DNA from: UKL13-2 sp031414695
Lineage (GTDB): Bacteria; Pseudomonadota; Gammaproteobacteria; Burkholderiales; Usitatibacteraceae
NCBI GenBank assembly: GCA_031414695.1
Contig: JANNWG010000064.1
Span: 28,123-92,122 of the forward strand
Length of the DNA stretch: 64,000 nucleotides
Direction of reading: 5' to 3'
The notes beneath the pieces are model-generated. The model ran no database searches and was not told the origin of the DNA. It saw nothing but the letters and a program-made list of their open reading frames with translations. Of this stretch, positions 27,011-35,727 are shown in pieces. Positions within the stretch are counted from its first letter, which is position 1, and each line of letters begins with the position of its first letter. The position numbers and the translations under genes were made by a program.

Positions 27011-28807
27011 ATGAGAAAGACTAAATTTACTATGCGTTATTTTTTATGTATCAGTGTGTTTATGCTGAGCAATTTCATGATGCTAGCATCTGCCGCACCG
27101 TCGCAGAATGATCTCGCATTTGAACAATACTCGGCAAAGTTGCTAAATGACATGTGGCGTGAATTTCCCGAGCAGGGCATTACAGCGGGCTACTATAAGT
27201 ACGCAGACAAAATGACTGTGCCGGATGCCAATCGGCGCGCAAAAAATCTAGCGTTTTATAACGCCAAGCTAACCGCACTCGCAAAATTTGATTCGAAAAC
27301 GTTAAGCGCGCCTAATCAAGTTGATTTGCGGTTAATACAAAATAGATTTAAGTCTTACTTATGGCATCAGTCAGTTTTTAAACATTGGCAATGGCAGCCG
27401 TCGCAATATAACGTCGGCAATACCCTTGGCGTGCTCCTCAATACCGAGTATGCGCCGCTTCCCACGCGACTCAGACAAGTCAGTGCTAGATTAGCCAGTG
27501 TGCCTGCTTATTACAACGCTGCCCAAGTCAATATCAGTACACCAACACGTGAACACACGCAGCTCGCGATTTTGCAGAATAACGGCACACTCAGTGTACT
27601 TAACGCGAAATTGCTCGACATCGTAAATTCATCATCACTAACTGACACTGAAAAAACACAATTCAAATTACGCTATGACCTAGCGCGCAACGCCATTACA
27701 GGCTATGTAGATTTTTTAACCAAATTATCGACCACACTCGCAAAAGACCCAGACAAAGCGCGTAGTTTTCGTATTGGTCGCGATTTGTATGCGCAAAAAT
27801 TTTCCTTCGATATTCAGTCTGGTTTGAGCGTGGACGAATTGCATCAGCGTGCAATTGCTGAGAAAACCGCACTACATGAGGCGATGGCAACACGTGCTTT
27901 GGCGCTATGGCCTAGCGTGATGGGAACGCTTGAAATACCTGCCAATAAGCTAGCCATGATTCGTGCGGTATTAGATGAATTGAGCAAACGCCACACTACG
28001 CGCGACAAATTTGTCGAGACTATTAACGCGCATATTCCTGCGCTAGAAGCCTTTGTGCGTGAGAAAGATTTAGTCGATCAGGATGCGACACGTCCGCTAG
28101 TGGTGCGTGAAACACCGCTCTATATGCGCGGCAGCGGGGCGGGTGCATCCATTAGTGCGCCTGGGCCATATGACCCTACTGCGAATACTTATTACAACGT
28201 CACGCCGCTTGATAGCATGACTGAGGCTGAAGCTGAATCGTATTTGCGTGAATACAATCACTGGATGTTGCAGATATTAAATATTCACGAAGCGATCCCT
28301 GGCCATTACACGCAGCTCATGCACGCCAACAAATCCAAAAGTCGCATTAAAACCATATTTGGCAATGGCTCGATGATTGAAGGCTGGGCCGTATTTAGCG
28401 AGAAAGTGATGCTCGACGCGGGCTACGACAATCAATCGCCTGAGATTTGGTTGATGTGGATGAAGTGGAATTTACGCTCGGTCGTTAATACCATTTTGGA
28501 CATCGAAATTCACACCAAAAATATGTCGCGCGATGCCGCGCTCACCATGATGCAAAACGAAGCGTTTCAACAGGAAACGGAAGCTACCAATAAGTGGCGG
28601 CGTGCGACTTTGTCACAAGTGCAGCTCACCAGCTATTACAACGGCTATGCTGAAATAACCAATTTACGAGATGAAATTAAGCAACGCGGTATCAGCAATA
28701 GCAACGATAAGTTTTCAGTCAAAGCGTTTAATAATCAATTTTTATCCTACGGTAGTGCGCCAGTAAAATTGATTCGTGAGTTGATGTTGGACGACGTAAA
28801 AAAATGA
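27011..28807 (+). CDS. DUF885 metallopeptidase-like protein, secreted
   Basis: The 598-residue product has a signal peptide (about 1-30, ending MLASAAPSQ) and the DUF885 signature HEAIPGHYTQ at 426-435. This resembles an HExxxGH zinc site, followed by MIEGWAVFSEKVM with a possible third ligand Glu. It probably acts in the periplasm as a peptidase, substrate unknown. Its TGA overlaps the ATG of the next gene (ATGA at 28804-28807). Confidence 0.87.
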   Translation: MRKTKFTMRYFLCISVFMLSNFMMLASAAPSQNDLAFEQYSAKLLNDMWREFPEQGITAGYYKYADKMTVPDANRRAKNLAFYNAKLTALAKFDSKTLSAPNQVDLRLIQNRFKSYLWHQSVFKHWQWQPSQYNVGNTLGVLLNTEYAPLPTRLRQVSARLASVPAYYNAAQVNISTPTREHTQLAILQNNGTLSVLNAKLLDIVNSSSLTDTEKTQFKLRYDLARNAITGYVDFLTKLSTTLAKDPDKARSFRIGRDLYAQKFSFDIQSGLSVDELHQRAIAEKTALHEAMATRALALWPSVMGTLEIPANKLAMIRAVLDELSKRHTTRDKFVETINAHIPALEAFVREKDLVDQDATRPLVVRETPLYMRGSGAGASISAPGPYDPTANTYYNVTPLDSMTEAEAESYLREYNHWMLQILNIHEAIPGHYTQLMHANKSKSRIKTIFGNGSMIEGWAVFSEKVMLDAGYDNQSPEIWLMWMKWNLRSVVNTILDIEIHTKNMSRDAALTMMQNEAFQQETEATNKWRRATLSQVQLTSYYNGYAEITNLRDEIKQRGISNSNDKFSVKAFNNQFLSYGSAPVKLIRELMLDDVKK

Positions 28808-29478
28808 AAAGCTTACGCATATTTTGCGTTTGCTTTTTGCTCGCGAGTTGCACCACGGTTGCCGATGTTAATCAGCCGGTTGATAAGCGGGATGCGCTCA
28901 TCGCATTAATCGCAGGCGTATGGCATAACCGCGCGCAATTTGATGCAGCACCTCAAGCATTAAAAATTGCACCATCCGTGAATGGTGATTGGTTAGATGT
29001 GCAGCATGCCTCTTTCGTGAAAGTTGATGCGCCGGCGCTAGGTACGCATGTGTTGTATCTTGAGTGGCGCAATGGTGATAAAAATGGTGCCATATCACGC
29101 CAGCGTATTTGGTCTTTCCGTGTTGATGAAATGGGCATGGTGCGCATGGATTTTTATGCGTTCGTTGATGGTGCGCCTTTGGCAGGGAAGGGTGGCGATA
29201 TGAATGCCTTTCGTTCACTCAATGTCTCGCTGCTGCGCGGCTATGGCGCGCAATGCGGGCTTAAATTTTCACTCACCGCCACTACATTTGACGGCAATAT
29301 TAGTGCCGATGAATGCTCGCTAACGGCCGCATCGGGGCGGCGTATGGGCATTGATGCACGCGTCACAATGCAGGCTGATGGCATTCTTGAATATCGTGAA
29401 TCAGGCAAATTAGCAGATGGCCGCTACGCGTTTCGCGTGCCGCCTACAATGCCGTATCGTTTTGTTCGCCAACCTTAA
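28804..29478 (+). CDS. CpcT/CpeT-like lipoprotein
   Basis: The 224-residue product has a short signal with lipobox LLASC and Cys16 as the expected lipidated residue. Inner or outer membrane anchoring is therefore likely. The body has WHNRAQFDAAPQ, HVLYLEWRNGD, SRQRIWSFRVDE and MVRMDFYAFVDG. This resembles the CpcT/CpeT fold known from phycobilin lyases and also found in many non-phototrophic proteobacteria with unknown role. Translation is probably coupled to the DUF885 gene, so the two may act together in the envelope. Confidence 0.7.
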   Translation: MKSLRIFCVCFLLASCTTVADVNQPVDKRDALIALIAGVWHNRAQFDAAPQALKIAPSVNGDWLDVQHASFVKVDAPALGTHVLYLEWRNGDKNGAISRQRIWSFRVDEMGMVRMDFYAFVDGAPLAGKGGDMNAFRSLNVSLLRGYGAQCGLKFSLTATTFDGNISADECSLTAASGRRMGIDARVTMQADGILEYRESGKLADGRYAFRVPPTMPYRFVRQP

Positions 29479-29496
29479 TCAAACACTAGTCCAGTG

Positions 29497-30477
29497 CTAG
29501 TCTAGCGTTACACCTGCATCGCGTATGAGCTTTGCCCAGATTGGCGTATCACGTTGCCACTGCTGATAAAACGCTACGCTTGGCAGATATATCGGCTCAA
29601 ATCCATAGCTTAAAAGTTTTTCACTGATATCGTTCTGTGCGAGTACGTCGCGAATCGTTTCGCTCAAGCGAGCAACAATAGCGGGTGGCATATTCGCGGG
29701 ACCAACCAGACCCACCCAACCGAGCGTGGTGAAGGCGCTATCTGCGGCACCTTGACTATATAGCGTTGCTACCGTTGGCAATACACGGCTAGGTGATTTG
29801 CCAATGACACCGATTGCATTTAGTGCGCGACTTTGCAAATGTGCGCGCATCGCGCCGATGCTACCTGCGGCTATTTGAATCTGTCCGCCGAGTAAATCTT
29901 GGATCGTCAAGCTTTCCCCCTTGTAGGCAACATGCTGCATATTCAGCGCGTAAGATTTATTGAGCGCCTCACACAAGAGATGTCCATGCGAGCCAGCGCC
30001 CCATGAGCCAAAATTTAAAGTTGCACCAGACTTTGCGTGTGCAATTAGGGTTGCCAAATTAGTCGCGGGCACGGATTTATTGACAGCAATGACCAGTGGA
30101 CCCACTGCGATTTTGGCGATAAAACTAAAATCGCGTTGTGGTTGATACGGCAATTGACGATATAAGGCAGGATTACTGACCAATGCCTCGGCAAAGGTTA
30201 AAAATAAGGTGTGTCCATCGGGTATGGCTTTGGAAACATGGTCGGCGGCGAGGATGGCGGCGGCGCTTGGCTTATTCTCAACAATGACAGGCTGCCCTAA
30301 TACGGTTGCCGCCTTCGCCGCAATTAACCGTGCCAATACATCTGCCGTGCCGCCAGCTTGAAAGCCCACCACGATGCGGATAGGGCGATTGGGATATGTA
30401 GGTGCGGCAGCGTGCAATGCGTGTGGCATGAGCACAAGGGGTGTTGCCAGAAAATGTCGTCGAGAGATTTTTTTCAT
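29497..30477 (-). CDS. Bug-family (TctC-like) periplasmic solute-binding protein
   Basis: The 326-residue product has an N-terminal RR-containing signal (MKKISRRHFLATPLVL, cleavage near HAAAPT) and the family start YPNRPIRIVVGFQAGGTADVLARL. It also has GQPVIVENKPSAA and NFGSWGAGSHGHLLCEAL. Bug proteins bind carboxylates or related small molecules and are greatly expanded in Burkholderiales. No TctA/TctB membrane partners are nearby, which is common. The ligand cannot be inferred. Confidence 0.92.
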   Translation of the reverse strand: MKKISRRHFLATPLVLMPHALHAAAPTYPNRPIRIVVGFQAGGTADVLARLIAAKAATVLGQPVIVENKPSAAAILAADHVSKAIPDGHTLFLTFAEALVSNPALYRQLPYQPQRDFSFIAKIAVGPLVIAVNKSVPATNLATLIAHAKSGATLNFGSWGAGSHGHLLCEALNKSYALNMQHVAYKGESLTIQDLLGGQIQIAAGSIGAMRAHLQSRALNAIGVIGKSPSRVLPTVATLYSQGAADSAFTTLGWVGLVGPANMPPAIVARLSETIRDVLAQNDISEKLLSYGFEPIYLPSVAFYQQWQRDTPIWAKLIRDAGVTLD

Positions 30478-30574
30478 GTGAATTTTTTGTGCTTAAAGTA
30501 TTGGCAATATTTAAAAATACGATTTGATGCTAAGTATAGTAAGGACTTATCCTACTAAAAATTATTATTAACCA

Positions 30575-31009
30575 ATGTTCATTTTTTCTCACCTGACTAA
30601 TTTAGAACAAGATAGCGCCGCCGCACGTTATTGCAAGATTGAAGTGGTGCAGGTTAAATTTTCAACTGAAGCTGGTATGCTTCTGAGTCGTGTCGGGCCA
30701 AATCATTACGTTGCAGGAGATGCAATTATTGATGCAGCAGATGGCGAAACTTGGGTTGTTTCACGCCGACGCTTTGATGATAAATATTTGCCTGTATCGC
30801 CCACTCTTGCAGGGGAAGCAGGGCAATATGCCGCAAAAAAAGTGATCGTACTCGCCAAGCAAATATCAGAGGCATTTAGTATTTCGCGTGAAGTCGGTGG
30901 TGATGTGCTGACCGGTAGTGCTGGCGATTGGTTGATTCAATATGCGCTAGGCGACTTCGGCGTGGTGCTCAATCCGCGCTTTCAGCGAATTTATCAGCGT
31001 GTTGACTGA
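30575..31009 (+). CDS. Hypothetical protein, PGDYG-like
   Basis: The 144-residue product has no signal or membrane segment. Two similar segments, YVAGDAIIDAADGETWVVSRRRFDDKY and GSAGDWLIQYALGDFGVVLNPRFQRIY, look like an internal duplication. They resemble the PGDYG-type domain, in which a GDW/GDY turn is followed by a short strand ending in F..Y. The function is unknown. It lies 49 bases before selO on the same strand. The start at 30575 lacks a clear ribosome binding site and could be further in. Confidence 0.65.
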   Translation: MFIFSHLTNLEQDSAAARYCKIEVVQVKFSTEAGMLLSRVGPNHYVAGDAIIDAADGETWVVSRRRFDDKYLPVSPTLAGEAGQYAAKKVIVLAKQISEAFSISREVGGDVLTGSAGDWLIQYALGDFGVVLNPRFQRIYQRVD

Positions 31010-31058
31010 TTCACTACGGCATTAAAATAATACTCAAATTAATATTCCTAAATCGCCC

Positions 31059-32645
31059 ATGCCACTTCTATTCGACAACACCTTCATGCGCGCTCTATCT
31101 GGCGACGCAGAGACTAAAAATTTTACGCGCCAAGTCAAAGGCATTGCTTACTCACGGGTCATGCCAACGCCCGTTGCCGCGCCGACAATGTTGACCTACT
31201 CGCCTGAAATGGCGTCAGCTCTTGGTTTAACAGCCGACGACATGGCATCCGCCAACATCATCATCGCCCTAGCAGGCAATAGTTTGTTGCCAGGCAGTGA
31301 GCCGTATGCAACCGTTTATGGGGGGCACCAATTCGGCAATTGGGCGGGGCAGCTTGGCGATGGTCGCGCGATTTATTTGGGTGAAGTTGTGGCGAACAAA
31401 GTACGTTGGGAGCTACAGCTAAAAGGTGCGGGGCCGACACCATATTCTCGTCGCGCAGATGGTCGTGCCGTACTACGTTCTTCTATTCGTGAATTTTTAT
31501 GCAGTGAAGCGATGCATCATTTAGGTGTGCCGACTACGCGGGCATTGAGTTTGGTGCTTACAGGTGACATGGTAGTCCGCGATATGTTCTATGACGGCAA
31601 TGCCGCGCCGGAGCCAGGGGCGATAGTATGCCGTGTCGCGCCTTCATTCACGCGCTTTGGGCATTTTGAAATTCATGCGGCACGTAATGATGTGAAACTA
31701 TTACGACAAATGATTGATTTCACTATTGATCGTGATTTTACGGATGTTAATTTTCCCGATGAGCCGATACAAAAAATCGGCGCATGGTTTGCATTGGTTG
31801 CTGAGCGCACGGCGGTCATGGTCGCGCACTGGATGCGGGTGGGCTTTGTGCACGGCGTGATGAATACCGACAACATGTCGATACTTGGTTTGACGATTGA
31901 TTACGGCCCCTACGGTTGGATTGATAATTTCGATTTCGGTTGGACACCCAACACCACAGACGCAGGCGGAAAGCGTTATGCTTTCGGACGTCAGCCTGAA
32001 ATCGCGCGCTGGAATTTAGAGCGGCTCGCGAGCGCGATTGTGATGGTGACGGACGAAAACTCACCTGAAAGTGAAAAGTTAACGGCGTTAATCACAGACG
32101 GTATGACAAGGTTTGATCAAGTGTATGAAGACGAAACTAAGAAAAATTTTGCCGCTAAATTTGGTTTTAACACTTGGCAAGAAAGTGACGCCGATATCGT
32201 CAACACTATTTTTAAGTTGATGACGATCTCTGAGATCGACATGACGATTTTTTTTCGCCAGCTGGCAAAAGTGACGGATGACAGTGAAACGAATCGCAAG
32301 CTGATGCACGAGACTTTTTATCGCGATGATTTGCGTGCAATACATCAAGCAGCGCTTGATGATTGGCTGAATATTTATATTGCGCGTACCAAGCAGGATG
32401 GCGTTGATGCCGTTACGCGTACAAAGGGTATGAACAGCGTGAATCCCATTTATGTACTCAGAAATTACTTGGCACAAGAGGCCATTGAGCTCGCAAGTAG
32501 CGGCGATGCATCTATGATTCATACCTTGCTTGAAGTATTACGTCATCCGTATGATGAAGTGGTGGGTCAAGAAAAATTCGCCGCCAAACGCCCTGACTGG
32601 GCGCGACAAAAGGCGGGCTGCTCGATGTTGTCGTGTAGTTCGTAG
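31059..32645 (+). CDS. selO: Protein adenylyltransferase SelO
   Basis: This pseudokinase-fold enzyme transfers AMP from ATP to protein hydroxyls and is linked to redox homeostasis. The 528-residue product has ATVYGGHQFGNWAGQLGDGRA, LQLKGAGPTPYSRRADGRAV, LRSSIREFLCSEAMHHLGVPTTRAL and MNTDNMSILGLTIDYGPYG with the metal-binding Asn/Asp. The C-terminus GCSMLSCSS keeps the Cys that corresponds to the selenocysteine of animal SELENOO. A hairpin terminator follows. Confidence 0.95.
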   Translation: MPLLFDNTFMRALSGDAETKNFTRQVKGIAYSRVMPTPVAAPTMLTYSPEMASALGLTADDMASANIIIALAGNSLLPGSEPYATVYGGHQFGNWAGQLGDGRAIYLGEVVANKVRWELQLKGAGPTPYSRRADGRAVLRSSIREFLCSEAMHHLGVPTTRALSLVLTGDMVVRDMFYDGNAAPEPGAIVCRVAPSFTRFGHFEIHAARNDVKLLRQMIDFTIDRDFTDVNFPDEPIQKIGAWFALVAERTAVMVAHWMRVGFVHGVMNTDNMSILGLTIDYGPYGWIDNFDFGWTPNTTDAGGKRYAFGRQPEIARWNLERLASAIVMVTDENSPESEKLTALITDGMTRFDQVYEDETKKNFAAKFGFNTWQESDADIVNTIFKLMTISEIDMTIFFRQLAKVTDDSETNRKLMHETFYRDDLRAIHQAALDDWLNIYIARTKQDGVDAVTRTKGMNSVNPIYVLRNYLAQEAIELASSGDASMIHTLLEVLRHPYDEVVGQEKFAAKRPDWARQKAGCSMLSCSS

Positions 32646-32662
32646 CTGAATATTTAAAAATT

Positions 32663-32687
32663 AAACTCGCCTATTGGCGAGTTTTTT
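32663..32687 (+). terminator. Rho-independent terminator of selO, part of repeat copy 3
   Basis: AAACTCGCC (32663-32671), loop TATT and GGCGAGTTT (32676-32684) followed by TTT give a 9-base-pair perfect stem with a T run. It lies 18 bases after the selO stop. It is also the left arm of the family B unit ending near the metY stop, so the unit may terminate both genes. Confidence 0.8.
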
Positions 32688-32738
32688 CAGTCATATATGC
32701 TTGAAAATGCCCGCCAGTAGGCGAGTTTGACTAATTTA
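32663..32738. repeat. Family B repeat copy 3 (selO/metY convergent gap)
   Basis: AAACTCGCCTATTGGCGAG at the left is matched at the right by GCCCGCCAGTAGGCGAGTTT (32708-32727). The centre TCATATATGCTTGAAAATG is as in other copies. This is one of the most complete units and shows the whole design: a long hairpin whose arms can also form smaller hairpins. Confidence 0.85.
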
Positions 32739-34013
32739 TACTTTAGCCAGCGCCTGCTCTAAATCTGCCAGCAAATCATCAATGTGCTCGATGCCGATGG
32801 AAAGTCGCACCATATCTTCACTCACGCCTGCTTTTTTCAACTCATCAGGATTTAATTGACGATGCGTGGTGGAAGCAGGATGGCATGCGAGTGATTTCGC
32901 GTCACCAATATTCACCAGCCGCGTGAAGAGTGACAGCGCATCTTGAAAACGCGCGCCGCCTGCGCGACCATCGGCTGCCTTCAATCCGAAGCTTACAATG
33001 CCTGACGCCCGCCCCGACATATATTTTTTAATCAAGGCATGGCTTGGATGATTCGGCAGCGCCGCGTAATTTACCCACGCCACTTTTGGATGCTTGGAGA
33101 GCGTAGTGGCAATTTTTTCAGCGTTATCGCAGATACGATCCATGCGTAGCGGCAGCGTCTCGATGCCCTGCAAAATTTGAAACGCGTTAAACGGTGATAA
33201 CGCCGCACCCATATTGCGTAGCGGCACAACGCGCGCGCGACCAATGTAAGCCGCCGCGCCGAGCGCCTCAGTGTAAACCACGCCGTGATAGCTGACATCG
33301 GGTTCGTTTAGCCGCTTAAAGCGCGCCTTATGTTCGGCCCAAGGGAATTTGCCAGAATCAATAATCGCGCCACCCAACGTGGTGCCGTGACCGCCTAAGT
33401 ATTTGGTGAGTGACTGCACCACAATATCCGCGCCATGCTCAATAGGACGGCATAAATAAGGACTCGGCACAGTGTTATCAACTATTAGCGGCACACCGGC
33501 TTTGTGGGCAATCTCGGCCAGCGCGCCAAAGTCAGTCACGTTACCCAGCGGGTTGCCGATGGATTCGCAAAATACCGCTTTGGTTTTATCGTCAATCAAT
33601 GCCGCGAACGAGGCGGGGTCGTTTGCGTCGGCAAAACGTACCGTAATGCCAAGCTGCGGAAAGGTGTGTGCGAATAAATTATAAGTGCCGCCATAAAGCG
33701 TGGCGGAGGAAACAATATTGTCACCTGCTTCCGCAATAGTCTGAATCGCATAGCTAATCGCCGCCATGCCAGAAGCCACGGCAAGCGCGCCGATGCCGCC
33801 TTCGAGTGCCGCAATACGTGCCTCAAGTACCGCATTGGTCGGATTCATAATGCGACTATAAATATTGCCCGCCACTTTCAAATCAAATAAATCGGAACCA
33901 TGCTGCGTATCGTCAAAGGCATACGCCACCGTCTGATAAATGGGCACCGCCACGGCTTTGGTCGTAGGGTCAGGCGTATAGCCAGCGTGTACGGCAAGGG
34001 TTTCAAATTTCAT
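32736..34013 (-). CDS. metY: O-acetylhomoserine sulfhydrylase (aminocarboxypropyltransferase)
   Basis: This PLP enzyme makes homocysteine from O-acetylhomoserine and sulfide in methionine synthesis. The 425-residue product has METLAVHAGY-like ETLAVHAGYTPDPTTKAVAVPIYQT, SRIMNPTNAVLEARIAALEGG, and the PLP lysine in VVQSLTKYLGGHG. The length and the C-terminal LSIGIEHIDDLLADLEQAL fit MetY rather than MetB/MetC. No SAM riboswitch was recognised in the upstream gap. It converges with selO. Confidence 0.94.
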   Translation of the reverse strand: MKFETLAVHAGYTPDPTTKAVAVPIYQTVAYAFDDTQHGSDLFDLKVAGNIYSRIMNPTNAVLEARIAALEGGIGALAVASGMAAISYAIQTIAEAGDNIVSSATLYGGTYNLFAHTFPQLGITVRFADANDPASFAALIDDKTKAVFCESIGNPLGNVTDFGALAEIAHKAGVPLIVDNTVPSPYLCRPIEHGADIVVQSLTKYLGGHGTTLGGAIIDSGKFPWAEHKARFKRLNEPDVSYHGVVYTEALGAAAYIGRARVVPLRNMGAALSPFNAFQILQGIETLPLRMDRICDNAEKIATTLSKHPKVAWVNYAALPNHPSHALIKKYMSGRASGIVSFGLKAADGRAGGARFQDALSLFTRLVNIGDAKSLACHPASTTHRQLNPDELKKAGVSEDMVRLSIGIEHIDDLLADLEQALAKV

Positions 34014-34375
34014 GGGGGACTCTCAATAAGTTGAAGACTGAGTCGTTAGCTTAACGAGTGTTCGTAAACGCGTCAAATAACGATTGAGCAGATGATATTC
34101 GGGATCAGGTGTCGTTACTGTTCGGTTAGTAGAAATTCGCCGTTCGCCCTGATCCTTCGACAAGCTCAGGACAGGGTACGCTACGCGTGTCGAAGGGCTC
34201 TATTTTCGAAGAGCCCTTCGATACCTCAGGGCGAACGGGTGTTAAGCGAACAGCATTGGATCAGGTGTCGCTACACAATGTTGCTTTTAGTTGCGAAGAT
34301 CAAATCGCGAAAGTAACAATTGCCACCAATAGTCATCCGCATTTTTAAAGAGGAGTTAAAAGGGATTTACGCGCG
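34014..34375. repeat. Composite repeat region between metY and the TraB gene
   Basis: This gap has no gene. GGATCAGGTGTCGTTAC at 34102-34118 returns as GGATCAGGTGTCGCTAC at 34258-34274. Between these direct repeats lie CGTTCGCCCTGA (34141-34152) with its complement at 34226-34237, and TCGAAGGGCTC (34190-34200) with its perfect complement at 34211-34221. The CCTTCGACAAGCTCAGGACAGG-type unit is a repeat I recognise as common in environmental genomes. Confidence 0.8.
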
Positions 34376-35407
34376 TTAATCTAGCGGCGCCTCTACCACG
34401 AAGCCTTTAGCGGTAAGTGCAGTCAAATAGTTTTTCGATCCTATTAAGCGATCCATCGGCAATACGGCTAACGTTACGCGATTCATAGTAATGGCCGTTT
34501 CTGCAGCGCGCAACCAAATATCTTCAATTTTTGCAGCGTTATCTTGTACACCGAGCATTTTGGCGAATGCTGTTTCAATAAGTGCGGCGGTACAAGCTTG
34601 GCGTTGATCTATTTGCGGACTCACTCGCAATGACTCAACATCGCCTCTCGCCCATGCATTTGCGCGTATCCGCATGGCGCTTAGGTCAGTTTCGATGCGC
34701 TCGACTGTTTTGGTGAAACACGCAATATCGGCCAGACGTGTTTTGCTAAATTCTTTTAGTGCGCCGCGTGCGTTGCTGATAGAGGGCTCGTAAACCACAT
34801 TGGTCACTTTTACTTTATGCAATTTAGCGGTGTCGTTAATCACCGGCCAGACCGGGCTCGTTTGGGTCATGCCAGATTTTTTAATCGCGTTGCGATAAAG
34901 CTCATAGGCGGCAAACACCGGACGCCAGCGCTCAATATCTTTATCTTCATCATTGGTATTATTTTCATCAATGTACTTATCGCGCAGCACCAACCAACGC
35001 TGATAAATATCGGCAGGCACAATATCCTTGAGTGTTGCGTTATCAGGATTTTTGCGGCTTTCCATTGCTGACGGAATCATCGTTAGCGCGCTAAAAAAGC
35101 CAATTTGCTTGGTAGAAACTTGCGTGCTCGGTGCCGATAATATTTCCTGAGATTCGACAACGATTTCGCGAATGCCCTTGGCACGCCATTTCATTTTTTG
35201 TGGCACTGGCTCATGCGTGCCCACAATCCATAATGTATTAGTGCCCTTGGTGACTTTCCACATGCCAGGGCCAGGCTGCTCGCCGATGATGAGGAGCTCT
35301 TCTACTTTTTCTGCAGATGGCAGAATCGGTTGGGTTGGTTGTGCGTTCGATGTAGGGGAGAAGTGCAAGATTGCAAGTGCAGTGAGTAAAGCGAATTTAT
35401 TAGTCAT
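34376..35407 (-). CDS. TraB/GumN family protein, secreted
   Basis: The 343-residue product has a signal peptide (about 1-22, ending TSNAQPTQ) and the family N-terminal block MWKVTKGTNTLWIVGTHEPVPQKMKW. This corresponds to the GTIH/GTHE motif of TraB/GumN (COG3735). A C-terminal block of the same family follows (NRVTLAVLPMDRLIGSKNYLTALTAKG). Members are thought to be related to erythromycin-esterase/Tiki-type folds, but the function here is unknown. It diverges from the next gene across 320 bases. Confidence 0.8.
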   Translation of the reverse strand: MTNKFALLTALAILHFSPTSNAQPTQPILPSAEKVEELLIIGEQPGPGMWKVTKGTNTLWIVGTHEPVPQKMKWRAKGIREIVVESQEILSAPSTQVSTKQIGFFSALTMIPSAMESRKNPDNATLKDIVPADIYQRWLVLRDKYIDENNTNDEDKDIERWRPVFAAYELYRNAIKKSGMTQTSPVWPVINDTAKLHKVKVTNVVYEPSISNARGALKEFSKTRLADIACFTKTVERIETDLSAMRIRANAWARGDVESLRVSPQIDQRQACTAALIETAFAKMLGVQDNAAKIEDIWLRAAETAITMNRVTLAVLPMDRLIGSKNYLTALTAKGFVVEAPLD

Positions 35408-35727
35408 GGAAAAAATTGCATATTGTTGTTGAGCTATTGATTGTAAAAAATAAGACGAGTGCGGTGTAAATTAGTTCATCACAATGAGGTTAATCAGTGT
35501 TGATAACGTAGAAGTTTTGGCAGAGATTTGATTAAGTCCAACATTAAATAAGAGCAAACTATTAGGCTTGATAATGCGTCACAAAGGATAGCGCTAATTA
35601 AAATTTTTATAGCGATAAAGTAGGCAGATCAAATACTGTTTTGGCTAGGCTATGTTTTGTCCATTGTGCAATTGGCTAAAACACAAATGTCTGCGTGGTG
35701 TATCCATTATTTTTAGAGGTCAGCTAC
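35408..35727. other. 320-base divergent intergenic region
   Basis: No gene or strong repeat was seen. TTTTGGCTA near 35639 and TTGGCTAAAAC near 35671 form a weak inverted repeat. The region must hold the promoters of both the TraB gene (-) and the CGFS-motif gene (+). Confidence 0.4.

Noticed and set aside
34014..34100. SAM or related riboswitch upstream of metY
   Set aside because: No conserved helices or core of SAM-I/SAM-II type could be recognised; the region beyond is repeat-derived.
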